In this document: positions 53,806-62,923 of the stretch, in pieces | Layout of the letters: every line of letters starts with the position of its first letter | Numbering within the stretch: position 1 is the stretch's first letter | Source of the DNA: Lewinella sp. W8 | Lineage (GTDB): Bacteria; Bacteroidota; Bacteroidia; Chitinophagales; Saprospiraceae | Direction of reading: 5' to 3' | Assembly: GCF_004375085.3 (NCBI RefSeq) | Contig: NZ_SNAQ03000001.1 | Span: 310,001 to 374,000 of the forward strand | DNA: 64,000 bases | Translations under genes and position numbers: made by a program | Notes under the pieces: generated by a model | What the model was told of the DNA's origin: nothing | Seen by the model: the letters and a program-made list of their open reading frames with translations, nothing else | Databases searched by the model: none

Positions 53806-55377
53806 ATGAGACGATTTCTTCCCGCTTTTCTTGCCCTGTTGTTCACGGGGGGCCTCGGGGCACAAGTCCCCCACTTCCTCAACGAAGCCTTTTCCGATGT
53901 GTACCAGGGGAGCTCGGCTCCCCAAAAGATCACCGGCCGGGTGCTCAACCTCACGGATGCGGCTCGGGACACCCTCACGGTAGGCTTTGCCGCCGTGTCC
54001 ATCCTGCGGGACGAACAGGTCCGTAAGACGGTAGACCTGGAAGCAGACGGAACCTTTTCTCTTGACCTGCCCGAAAATTATCCTCTGCGGGAAATATGGT
54101 TTTGGCTGGGGGAGCATTATTATGGTGTGCTCCTGGTGGAAAAGGAGCTCCACGTGGAGTTGGACCTCAACCAGTTCGGCGACGGAAAGGAACATCAGTG
54201 GAACGCCACGGGCGTACAATTTTCCGGCTTTGATGGAGAATTAACCCGGCTGCGCAATCGGCTGATTTCGGACCGCAGACAAGAACGGCTGGGCCTGAGC
54301 AAAGCGGCCCAGATGACCATGATGAACCGTACTTTACCCGCAGATAAGAAGAGCGTTCGGCTGGACTCCATCTATGATCTGCTGGCGGCCATGGACGCCG
54401 AAATATTGGTGGATGCTCCGGAACGGGAACGGAAGCTACTGGAAAATGAACGGACCACGGAACGGCTGGCCAATACCATCCCGCTGTACTGGAACGAGGG
54501 CTTACCCGATGATTTTAGGCAGCGATACCTGGCCCACCGTCCCCTGGCCATGTCCAACGAAACCCGGGGGTTTTACAGCTACTACTCCACCGGGATGAAA
54601 ATTCAGGCTTATCATCTGGCCAAAGAGCAATTGGACACCAACCTCACGGGCATGGCCCGGCAGGAGGCCGAAGTAGATTTATTCTTCGACCTCATTTACG
54701 ATAATCATCCGCCAGCGCTGGCGGATATCCTCGCCCTCTACGCCGAAGAGAAGGACCCCGCACTGCATCACCTTAAACTGGAGAAGGCCCTGAACCGAAT
54801 CAAGACTCCGTGGGTCAGGGGGATCAAACAACGCCATTATGACCGGAGTGCAGCGGCCACGGCGAAAATGGAGGAGGCCCTGTCCGGTAAAGTCGCCATT
54901 GCCGCGGTCGAAGACCTCGGCGAACCCGCGGGCAGCTTTACGTTCGGAGCGGATCAGTACCTCGTCGATCCCTCCCTCTCCGGCCAGGAGTTGCTCGATA
55001 AAATCCGGGGAGCCTTCCCCGATCAGGCCATCTACCTCGATTTTTGGGCCGTTTGGTGCGCGCCCTGTCTCGCCGAAATGCCCTACAGCGCCAAGCTCCA
55101 CCACAAAACGGAGGGACTGCCGGTGAAATTCGTCTACCTCTGTACGGACAGCGGGGGCTCCCGGGAGCAATGGGACAACCTCATCGCCAAGCATGAACTA
55201 CCCGGCATCCATCTCTTTGTGCCCAATAAAGTCCACGCGGAGGTGATGAAAATCTTCAAGGGCCGCGGTTACCCCACCTACGTATTGCTGCAGCCGGACG
55301 GCAGCCCCGTCCTGGACGTCTCCCGTCCTTCGGGCCTGGATCGGGAGAAAATGGAATCTTTACTGGCGAGGGAATAA
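53806..55377 (+). CDS. Secreted thioredoxin-fold (TlpA-like) protein
   Basis: The 523-residue product has a signal peptide (FLPAFLALLFTGGLGAQ), which sets the start at 53806. The first 350 residues are a helical/beta region without recognised enzyme motifs (KITGRVLNLTDAARDTLTVG looks like a small beta-sandwich). The C-terminal thioredoxin domain has the redox motif AVWCAPCLAEMPYSAKLHHK (CxxC near residues 421-424) and the cis-Pro loop GRGYPTYVLLQPDGS. It probably reduces or resolves disulfides in the periplasm. The long N-terminal part is typical of Bacteroidota TlpA-like proteins. Confidence 0.88.
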   Translation: MRRFLPAFLALLFTGGLGAQVPHFLNEAFSDVYQGSSAPQKITGRVLNLTDAARDTLTVGFAAVSILRDEQVRKTVDLEADGTFSLDLPENYPLREIWFWLGEHYYGVLLVEKELHVELDLNQFGDGKEHQWNATGVQFSGFDGELTRLRNRLISDRRQERLGLSKAAQMTMMNRTLPADKKSVRLDSIYDLLAAMDAEILVDAPERERKLLENERTTERLANTIPLYWNEGLPDDFRQRYLAHRPLAMSNETRGFYSYYSTGMKIQAYHLAKEQLDTNLTGMARQEAEVDLFFDLIYDNHPPALADILALYAEEKDPALHHLKLEKALNRIKTPWVRGIKQRHYDRSAAATAKMEEALSGKVAIAAVEDLGEPAGSFTFGADQYLVDPSLSGQELLDKIRGAFPDQAIYLDFWAVWCAPCLAEMPYSAKLHHKTEGLPVKFVYLCTDSGGSREQWDNLIAKHELPGIHLFVPNKVHAEVMKIFKGRGYPTYVLLQPDGSPVLDVSRPSGLDREKMESLLARE

Positions 55378-55380
55378 AAA

Positions 55381-55417
55381 GCAAAAGCCCGGTGGTCATT
55401 GACCACCGGGCTTTTGC
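55381..55417. terminator. Bidirectional terminator
   Basis: GCAAAAGCCCGGTGGTCA and its exact complement are separated by one T, preceded by five A on the left. It serves the thioredoxin-fold gene and the converging hypothetical gene. Confidence 0.9.
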
Positions 55418-55433
55418 GACCGCTAAGCTCTGC

Positions 55434-55823
55434 TTAGATTTTCACGACTTCCGCCTGAATGGGGTAGTCCGCCAGCAGGCGGTTGGTGAAGGCCATGTGG
55501 CCGCGGGGAACCGCCAGGTAGAGTTTACCGTGTTTGTAGGCGGCCAGGCTGGAGAGCAGGCGCCACTTGGTGACCACTTGGCGCTCATCGTCGGTTTTCA
55601 GGCCGAGTTCGAAGTAGCTTTTCCGGCCGTTGACTTCGCCGGTTACGTCGGGGATGAAGTATTCTTCGCTGTCTTTGCTGCGGCGGATTTTGGCTGGAGT
55701 GTCGTAGCCTTCTGCGTTAGCTCTAATGTTTTCAAAGCCTTTTTTCTTGACAACTTTTTCAAGGAGCAGCTCAATCAGTTCCGCATCTTTTTGTTGTGCT
55801 TCGGTGAGAATCCCGTTTTCCAT
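55434..55823 (-). CDS. Conserved hypothetical protein (129 residues)
   Basis: A soluble, charged protein. It begins with a helix (TEAQQKDAELIELLLEKVVK) and continues with EEYFIPDVTGEVNGRKSYFE, GLKTDDERQVVTKWRLLSSL and YKHGKLYLAVPRGHM. The D...(E)xG/K spacing in PDV..YFELGLK recalls PD-(D/E)XK nuclease cores, but the match is loose and the second half is short, so no function is claimed. It shares the terminator at 55381 with the thioredoxin-fold gene. Confidence 0.75.
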   Translation of the reverse strand: MENGILTEAQQKDAELIELLLEKVVKKKGFENIRANAEGYDTPAKIRRSKDSEEYFIPDVTGEVNGRKSYFELGLKTDDERQVVTKWRLLSSLAAYKHGKLYLAVPRGHMAFTNRLLADYPIQAEVVKI

Positions 55824-56198
55824 TAACGATAGTGGGTTTAAACGATTATGTTGGTAGAGTGTACCCCTGCATTGGGGAGCAATGGGGTAAGAGAAGGGGC
55901 GCAGTTTAACGCTTGGATAGCGAAGCTACCGTATAGAAACGTTTTTACCCAGGGTTAAGTTTTTCTTTTCCCGCTCGGGTCTTCACATAATAAAGTCCAT
56001 AAAGAGTAGCCTTAGTTCAGCCTCCGTCACCTAACAGGGTGTTTCGGTGGGAGCGCATGGGGTGCAGAGAGTCCGTCGCTCCTCCGGGTGACGGGATGAA
56101 ATTTTTTCTGGAGGGGCTTTGGCGTTCCCCTGGCTACCAAAACCGGGCACTGTGTCGTATTTTGCCGCGCACAGTAAGCTTATAAATCGATCCAGACT
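55824..56198. other. 375-bp intergenic region with nested inverted repeat
   Basis: CCGTCACC (56024-56031) and GGTGACGG (56087-56094) enclose GGAGCG/CGCTCC, about 110 bp before the acyl-CoA ligase start. It may be a leader structure or REP-like repeat; TTCGGTGGG within it also occurs in the duplicated unit at 57935. No gene seen. Confidence 0.45.
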
Positions 56199-57881
56199 AT
56201 GAAAGACCAGCGCCCCTGGCTTGCCCAATATCCCAACGGTATTCCCGCTAACGTAGACGTAACGGCCTACACCACGCTCAAGGACCTGTTGGCGGATTCC
56301 ATGAAAAAGCACGCGAAACGCCCCGCTTTTTCCTGTATGGGAAAGACCATCACCTACGCTGAACTGGACCGCCTTTCCACGGCTTTCGGAGCTTACCTGC
56401 ACTATCGTGGTCTTCAACCGGGGGATAAGATCGCGGTCATGATGCCGAACCTCATTCAGTATCCCATCGCACTGCACGGTATTCTGAAGGCGGGGCTGGT
56501 CGTGGTAAATACCAACCCGCTCTACACCCCGCGGGAGATGAAGCACCAGTTTACCGATTCGGGGGCCAAGGCCATCATCATCGCGGAGAATTTTGCTTCC
56601 AACCTGGAACAAATCATCGGAGATACGGAAATCAAAACGGTGATTTGTACCAGCCTGGGCGAATTACTGAGCTTCCCCAAAAAGCACCTCGTCAATTTTG
56701 TGGTCCGCAACGTCAAGAAGATGGTGCCGGCCTACAACCTGCCCGGTGCGGTCAACTTCCAGACGGCCCTCACCGAAGGAAAAAAACACCGCCTGCCGGA
56801 ATTCACGGGGCAGCCGGACGACACCATCGCCCTGCAGTATACCGGAGGTACGACCGGCGTCTCCAAGGGCGCCATGCTCTCCAACGCAAACCTGGTGGCC
56901 AACGCCCTCCAGGCCAAGGCCTGGATGACCCAACTCCTGGATGAAGGCAGCGATGGCTGCATGCTCTGCCCCCTGCCACTCTACCACATTTTTGCCTTTA
57001 CCGTCAACGCCGTGGCCCTGTTTAACCACGGCATTTGCAACGTCCTGATCACCAACCCCCGGGATCTCAGCACGGTAGTTGGCGCTTTCAAGGACCATAA
57101 GATTGCCGGCATGACGGGGGTCAATACCCTGTTCAACGCCCTGATCAACAATAAGAGCTTCCAGAATCTGGACTTCCGCCACCTCCGCATCACCGTAGGC
57201 GGCGGAATGGCCGTACAGCGTCCGGTAGCGGAGGCCTGGCAGAAGCTGACGGGGGTACCCCTCAGCGAAGGATACGGACTCACGGAGTCCAGCCCCTCCG
57301 CCAGTATGAACCCCCTCAACGATAATATGCGCATCGGTACCATCGGCGTTCCCCTGCCCAACACGGACATGCGGGTCTGGAACGAGGAAGCCGGCCGGGT
57401 CGCCACCACCGAAGAACGCGGGGAAATCCAGATCAAGGGCCCGCAGGTCATGAAGGGCTACTACAATCGCCCCGAAGAAACCGCCAAGGTGATCAAGGAC
57501 GGCTGGCTCTGCACCGGAGACATCGGCATGATGTCCGAAGACGGCTTCTTCCGCATCGTTGACCGGAAAAAAGACATGATCCTCGTTTCGGGCTTCAACG
57601 TCTTCCCCAACGAAGTGGAAGACGTCCTGGCCGGCCACCCCGGCGTACTGGAAGTCGCCGCCATCGGCGTTCCCAGCGAAAAATCGGGTGAGGTGGTCAA
57701 GGTCTTCGTCGTGAAAAAGGACCAGTCGCTGAAGGAAGAAGACATCATCAACTACGCCCGTGAGAACCTGACCGGCTACAAGGTGCCCAAGCACGTTGAG
57801 TTCCGCCAGGAATTGCCCAAGTCCAACGTGGGTAAAATCCTGCGGCGGGTGCTGCGGGAAGAGGAGGATAAAGTTTCTTAG
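56199..57881 (+). CDS. fadD: Long-chain fatty-acid-CoA ligase
   Basis: The 560-residue enzyme activates fatty acids with ATP and CoA at the inner membrane face. AMP-binding motifs are clear: ALQYTGGTTGVSKGAMLSNA (about residues 210-229), LSEGYGLTESSPSASMNP (about 349), DGWLCTGDIGMMSEDGFFRI with DRKKDMILVSGFNVFPNE, and the C-terminal lysine in GKILRRVLREE. Length and order fit FadD rather than acetyl-CoA synthetase. It stands alone; a large hairpin region follows. Substrate chain length cannot be told. Confidence 0.94.
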   Translation: MKDQRPWLAQYPNGIPANVDVTAYTTLKDLLADSMKKHAKRPAFSCMGKTITYAELDRLSTAFGAYLHYRGLQPGDKIAVMMPNLIQYPIALHGILKAGLVVVNTNPLYTPREMKHQFTDSGAKAIIIAENFASNLEQIIGDTEIKTVICTSLGELLSFPKKHLVNFVVRNVKKMVPAYNLPGAVNFQTALTEGKKHRLPEFTGQPDDTIALQYTGGTTGVSKGAMLSNANLVANALQAKAWMTQLLDEGSDGCMLCPLPLYHIFAFTVNAVALFNHGICNVLITNPRDLSTVVGAFKDHKIAGMTGVNTLFNALINNKSFQNLDFRHLRITVGGGMAVQRPVAEAWQKLTGVPLSEGYGLTESSPSASMNPLNDNMRIGTIGVPLPNTDMRVWNEEAGRVATTEERGEIQIKGPQVMKGYYNRPEETAKVIKDGWLCTGDIGMMSEDGFFRIVDRKKDMILVSGFNVFPNEVEDVLAGHPGVLEVAAIGVPSEKSGEVVKVFVVKKDQSLKEEDIINYARENLTGYKVPKHVEFRQELPKSNVGKILRRVLREEEDKVS

Positions 57882-57892
57882 TCCCCCGGCAC

Positions 57893-57941
57893 TTCGTCGG
57901 ACGAATCAAAATCGCCCCCGGCGATTTTCTCGTCCGACGAA
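57893..57941. repeat. Nested hairpin after fadD
   Basis: Outer stem TTCGTCGGACGA/TCGTCCGACGAA (12 bp, perfect) encloses AAAATCGCC-CCC-GGCGATTTT. It may terminate fadD or be a REP-like element; its right arm starts the duplicated unit listed next. Confidence 0.85.
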
Positions 57942-58369
57942 TTTCGGTGGGCGAAAACTTTTCTCCTACCCACCACCTCAAACCAGGCTTGCTCTCCGCC
58001 CCACTAAGGCTGGGCGGGCAAGTGCAGGTCGGTCGTGAACAGAATTCATGAACAAAAGCGTGGCTTGCGGGAGCAAGCCTGGCCCGCGATCACCCCGGAA
58101 GATGGGGGTGCGTTCTAAGCAAGCAGCAAATCACCATTCTCCGTCACCTCCGACGAATTTCGGTGGGCGAAAACTTTTCTCCTACCCACTAAGTCCGGAC
58201 CATGCCTGCTTACCGCCCTCCTTACGATTGGCCGGGCAAGCGCAGATCGGTCGTGAACAGAATTCATGAACAAAAGCCTGGCTTGCGGGAGCAAGCCTGG
58301 CCCGCGATCACCCCGGAAGATGGGGTTGAGTTCTAATCGAGCAGTAAACCACTATTCTCCGTCACCTCC
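57935..58369. repeat. 217-bp tandem duplication carrying a gene 3' end
   Basis: Unit 1 is about 57935-58150 and unit 2 about 58151-58369. They share CGACGAATTTCGGTGGGCGA, a GGCTTGC-GGGA-GCAAGCC hairpin, CCCGCGATCACCCCGGAAGA and CATTCTCCGTCACCTCC-like ends. Unit 2 ends inside the tocopherol-cyclase-like gene; unit 1 keeps a decayed copy of its last codons (EVTENGDLLLA-stop against EVTENSGLLLD-stop). Confidence 0.9.
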
Positions 58370-59310
58370 AGGCCCGCCCATTCGGCGACGCCCGCGTAGC
58401 GCAGTTGTCCTTCGGTAAACAAACGGACGTCCAAACTGGCCCGGAGTGATTCGTTGATTTTGCCCGTCATCGCTCCGGCGATGGGGCTGGCCAGGTTGCC
58501 ACCCGGAGCGGGGTGACCCCGGAGTTCCAGGCGATGCTTTTTGTCGGAGAACACCAGGTCCACGGCTCCGTCGGAGGGCCTTTGCACCTGCGCTTGCGCC
58601 CCCGTCCAGGTCGTGAAGGTGAGCAGCTCTCCCTCGAACAGGAAGGTGGAGAGGAAGCCCGTGAACGAACTGCCCATCCACGGGATACTGGCCACGCTGG
58701 CCATCAGACTGGCGGGTTGATCCGTATGGCTGAGGTGGTTACTCTGGCACCAGATCCAGGCTTCGGGAAAGCCGCTGCCCCAGTCCTTTTCCACGTAACC
58801 CACGCCGCCCTTAGCCGGATGGTCCACTCCCCGCACCCGGATGGTACCCCGTAGCTCGTGGTGCAAACTCACCAGTCCGTGGTAACACTGCATCCGGGGC
58901 ACGAAGCCATACCAGCCCATGACGCCGGGAGCCAGCGGACGGCGGGGCCAGGGATGGATGCCGTCAAACTGCAGGTCCACCGCCAAATCCGGCAGACTTA
59001 CCCTGAGGTGATGATCGGAAAATTCATGCGGACCAAGCTGCAGCGAAAAATGATCGGTTGCGGGCCGAAAATCTTCGGTGGCGTAGTCGAAATACTGGGA
59101 GGTGGCGGCCACGCCGTCCAGCACCTGCAGAAAAGCATGCCCCTGCCCCCGCTCATCGTAGCTGATGCCGGGGATGAAGGCATAGGCCAGCCGTTGTGCC
59201 GGAACCACAATCTTGAAGTACCAGCCCTCAAAGTAGCGGCGATGGCGGCCCCAACCCTGAAAACGGGGAGGATCAAGGGTGGCGCGACGACGGAGTAAAA
59301 AGTTATTCAT
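58333..59310 (-). CDS. Tocopherol-cyclase-family protein
   Basis: The 325-residue product matches the tocopherol cyclase family: RFQGWGRHRRYFEGWYFKIV near the start, AFIPGISYDERGQGHAFLQV, GVMGWYGFVPRMQCYHGLVS and the highly typical GYVEKDWGSGFPEAWIWCQ with SLMASVASIPW. Plant and cyanobacterial members close the chromanol ring of vitamin E; bacteria that lack tocopherol carry distant members of unknown activity, and that is the safer reading here. The last 12 codons lie in the second unit of a tandem duplication, and a relic of them stands downstream. Confidence 0.88.
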   Translation of the reverse strand: MNNFLLRRRATLDPPRFQGWGRHRRYFEGWYFKIVVPAQRLAYAFIPGISYDERGQGHAFLQVLDGVAATSQYFDYATEDFRPATDHFSLQLGPHEFSDHHLRVSLPDLAVDLQFDGIHPWPRRPLAPGVMGWYGFVPRMQCYHGLVSLHHELRGTIRVRGVDHPAKGGVGYVEKDWGSGFPEAWIWCQSNHLSHTDQPASLMASVASIPWMGSSFTGFLSTFLFEGELLTFTTWTGAQAQVQRPSDGAVDLVFSDKKHRLELRGHPAPGGNLASPIAGAMTGKINESLRASLDVRLFTEGQLRYAGVAEWAGLEVTENSGLLLD

Positions 59311-59380
59311 TCGTGGAGTTTGGGGAGCCCATCACGGGTACCTTTATGCCGATTATTGCAACGGCTAAACATAAGGATAG

Positions 59381-60103
59381 ATGTCGATAGGAGGCCAGGT
59401 GCCACGGATTTGCCTTGTTGGGATTTTGGGAGTTATTGTCGCCCTGATGGTTGGTTGTAGCCCCGCACGGAAAGTGGCCAGGCACTACGGGGTCAGTAAG
59501 CGTTCCCTGGAGAAAGACCTCATCGTGCTCGATCGATCCGGCCGCGAAAAAACCAGGCGCGTAAAGCCCTACCGGGTAGGACGGCGGGTGGTTAGTGTGC
59601 TCAGTAAGGATACCAGCTTGTATGCCCTCATCGCACCGATGAAGAAGGGGAAATTTTATGGCCCCTTCCTTCAGGGCGACAGCACGGTGTTTTACTACCG
59701 CAAAATGGCGACTACTCCGAAAGGATACGCGGACATTACCATCGCCCAGATCCACCAGCCCTTCGGTATGGGGAACGCAACCTTCCAGCGGTATTTGGAT
59801 ACCGTAAAGACGCGGGCTTTTCGGGAAAGGGCGTTGCTGGATGAGGTCCTGGAGCGCTATCAACCCGAAGAACGACCCCACCTCGGTATGGTGCTCAACG
59901 AGGAACTACTGGATCTGACGAGACTCAAGCCGGAGGTCATTAAGTTTCTGGAGGAGGAAGCGGTCTTCCGGGTGTCCCAGAGCCCCAAAACCGAGATGAC
60001 CCACACCACTTATCTGGAGCTGCTGCAAAAGCGATCGCCGGTCCGGACGATTGAGCACCATAACTTCATTACCGTCTACGTCTCCAAGCCAATCGATCGA
60101 TGA
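59381..60103 (+). CDS. Hypothetical lipoprotein (240 residues)
   Basis: The signal ICLVGILGVIVALMVGCSP ends in a lipobox Cys near residue 26. The mature part is basic (KVARHYGVSKRSLEKDLIVL, KTRRVKPYRVGRRVVSVLSK) and helical later (FRERALLDEVLERYQPEERP). No recognised domain. The stop codon overlaps the ATG of the WG-repeat gene (ATGA, 60100-60103), so the two products are made in step and probably act together in the envelope. TACCTTTA near 59339 is a near-match to the -7 element. Confidence 0.75.
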   Translation: MSIGGQVPRICLVGILGVIVALMVGCSPARKVARHYGVSKRSLEKDLIVLDRSGREKTRRVKPYRVGRRVVSVLSKDTSLYALIAPMKKGKFYGPFLQGDSTVFYYRKMATTPKGYADITIAQIHQPFGMGNATFQRYLDTVKTRAFRERALLDEVLERYQPEERPHLGMVLNEELLDLTRLKPEVIKFLEEEAVFRVSQSPKTEMTHTTYLELLQKRSPVRTIEHHNFITVYVSKPIDR

Positions 60104-61863
60104 ATCTTCGAACCCATTTCCTTGCATTATTCCTTGTCTTGCCCGGTCTCCTCTCCGCGCAGTTAGACTGGCTGGTAGAACCTACGCTGGAAACGCCCGA
60201 TTTTCATTACGGCCTTACGGCCCAGTCCGGCTGGGTGCTGGTGGGTGACCGGACCAGCGGAGTAACCATTCAGAATGCCCGGGGGGAAGTTCAACTCGAC
60301 GGTCGCTCCTTTCGCCAGTTACAGTACATGCCCCAAAACGAAACCTGGACCGGCCTGGACGCAGAAGGTAACCGGGTACTCTTCACCAGCGATGGACGCT
60401 TTCTGTCCGAGGGCTACGATCAGTTTAACCGATACTACCGGACCAACGTGATCCTGGTGCAGCGCGATGAGCTTTTTGGCCTCCTGGATACGGACGGTAC
60501 CGAAATTTGTCCCCCGCGCTACACGGACATGCGGCGGTTAGGCCGTGGGCGCTACTGGGGAAGACGCCCCAACGGGCAAATGGACACCCTCCGGGTGAAA
60601 GAAACCGACGGAAGGACGGCGGAAGAACGTGCCTCGGCCCTGAGAATCAATAGTGGCCAAATTCGCGATCGGATCATGATCAGCGCTCCCGGTAAAAAAC
60701 GTAATCATCGGTATTGGGGGTGGACGAGCATGGACAGAGACACCCTCCTGGCGCCCAATCGCTACTACTCCAACTACAATAATATGCTGTATGCGCAGCA
60801 GGTCATGATCGCTACGGATAGCCATAATGACAAGGTTGGCGTACTGAACCACGAAGGAACCGTACTCATCCCCTTTCAGTACGACGAAATTGCCTACAGT
60901 CTGATCGATCAGCGGTATTTCTCGGCCGTTCAGGATGGGGAGCTGGTGCTTTTGGGGTTAAACGGAAAGGAAGTTTGGCGAGGTCAGGGGGAAAGTTTGA
61001 CCAGTATGCTGCATCTGCCCTACGCCCGGTTCTCCCTGTCGGAGGGCGGGGTACAACTGTGGGGAATGGATTTTACGCCAATACTGCCGGATACCTTTCA
61101 GGAAGTGTGGTCTCCGGTCTCCCCAAACACCTGGTTTATCCTCAAGAAGAATGGGCGCTACGGAACCTTTTCCCATGCGTCGGGGCATTACGAAGTGCCT
61201 AAATATGACCGGATCAGAGGACCGTATCTTGCCCCAAGAATTATCGGTCAACGGAGGGATTCGTTCTGGTTGTTTGACCCCCAAACCGGAACCTGCACAC
61301 CGGATCGTCCCTTCCGCTCGCTGAAGCGAATCGGTCAACTTTATCAGGCGACGGAAGTGCGACTGGATTCTACCCTGCAGGGTGGCGTGATGCGCCCCCG
61401 AAGCAAGCAGGTTTTCTATTTATTGGATACGCTCGGGCGAGAAGTCCGTGGTGCATACGACTACCCAACGACCCACCTCCACGGCAACGTCTACCTGGAA
61501 AGGCCGGGTGGTCAGGATAGTGTGATCCTGCATGACTTCGACCGGGGTATCCACCGGACCATTGTGGGGCGGGAGGCAACTTTTTACGAGAACGTCGTCA
61601 GGTTGGGAGACTCCACCTACTACTATCTGGATGATTTCTTCTACGGGAAGGCCGAACGGGAATTTACTTTCCTGGATACCAAAAAGGGCGAGGCCCTGAA
61701 GCGATACGGGGAAGGAGGAAAGTATGGCCTGGTCCGGGATGGCGTGCGGCTTACGGCGGCCGTTTTTGATGAGATTGACCCCAAGTGGAGTGATCGCGGT
61801 ATCCGGGTCCGGTACCGGGGGAAATGGGGCGTTTTGCGCCCCTTTCCCGATAAAAAAGAATAG
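60100..61863 (+). CDS. Secreted WG-repeat protein
   Basis: The 587-residue product has a signal peptide (HFLALFLVLPGLLSAQ). The mature part holds WG-type repeats, each about 35-45 residues: FGLLDTDGTEICPPRYTDMR, VGVLNHEGTVLIPFQYDEIA, RYGTFSHASGHYEVPKYDRI, KYGLVRDGVRLTAAVFDEID and a final KWGVLRPF. WG repeats form beta-structures thought to bind partners; no enzyme motif is present. It overlaps the lipoprotein gene by 4 bp. A hairpin terminator follows the stop at once. Confidence 0.85.
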   Translation: MNLRTHFLALFLVLPGLLSAQLDWLVEPTLETPDFHYGLTAQSGWVLVGDRTSGVTIQNARGEVQLDGRSFRQLQYMPQNETWTGLDAEGNRVLFTSDGRFLSEGYDQFNRYYRTNVILVQRDELFGLLDTDGTEICPPRYTDMRRLGRGRYWGRRPNGQMDTLRVKETDGRTAEERASALRINSGQIRDRIMISAPGKKRNHRYWGWTSMDRDTLLAPNRYYSNYNNMLYAQQVMIATDSHNDKVGVLNHEGTVLIPFQYDEIAYSLIDQRYFSAVQDGELVLLGLNGKEVWRGQGESLTSMLHLPYARFSLSEGGVQLWGMDFTPILPDTFQEVWSPVSPNTWFILKKNGRYGTFSHASGHYEVPKYDRIRGPYLAPRIIGQRRDSFWLFDPQTGTCTPDRPFRSLKRIGQLYQATEVRLDSTLQGGVMRPRSKQVFYLLDTLGREVRGAYDYPTTHLHGNVYLERPGGQDSVILHDFDRGIHRTIVGREATFYENVVRLGDSTYYYLDDFFYGKAEREFTFLDTKKGEALKRYGEGGKYGLVRDGVRLTAAVFDEIDPKWSDRGIRVRYRGKWGVLRPFPDKKE

Positions 61864-61899
61864 CGTGAACGGAATTTAATCCGTCCACGCTTGGTCTTT
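61862..61899 (+). terminator. Terminator after WG-repeat gene
   Basis: AGCGTG-A-ACGGA pairs with TCCGT-C-CACGCT (11 bp, one mismatch), followed by TGGTCTTTT; the stem begins inside the stop codon. Confidence 0.75.
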
Positions 61900-62060
61900 T
61901 GCCCATTGCCCCGATCAATAGGGCGCGGAGCGTGAAGCAAAGCGGAATACTCGGCTTAGCCGGTGCAGGTACCGTGAAGCTGGTTTAGCCAGGTTTTTAC
62001 CGGAAGTGTTGAATACACCACCAGCAACCACCAACTAGTAACCAGCAACCCGTAACCAAT

Positions 62061-62666
<606 letters not shown>

Positions 62667-62699
62667 ATTTGCTGTTTAATTTTGGTTATGCATTAAAGG

Positions 62700-62740
62700 G
62701 CTAATGGAGGTTGATTGCTAGAGTCAAATCAAGCTCCCAA
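62700..62740. repeat. Decayed right end of the MITE-like element
   Basis: TAATGGAGGTTGATT...AATCAAGCTCCCAA aligns with AAATGGAGGTCGATT...AAACAAGCTCTTAA at 40118-40156 at roughly 75% identity. No matching left end is visible. Confidence 0.5.
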
Positions 62741-62910
62741 TGTCCCTTCGCCATACTAACGCGGAAAGGGCCAGCTGGTTGGCCCCGGTATCGCTTCGCC
62801 GGTATTTATTTTCTGCGTGGCGCGGAAGTTTATTGTTGGGAGGGGAGTGGGGCGTTTTCTGCTCGTAATTAGGCGCACTTAAGGAGCAAAATATTAGGCG
62901 TCCTCCGTCG

Positions 62911-62918
62911 TAACTTTG
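62911..62918 (+). promoter_or_regulatory. -7 promoter element (TAACTTTG), leaderless
   Basis: Exact TAnnTTTG ending 5 bp before the GH57 ATG; the expected start falls on or next to the initiation codon. Confidence 0.5.
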
Positions 62919-62923
62919 TCTTT

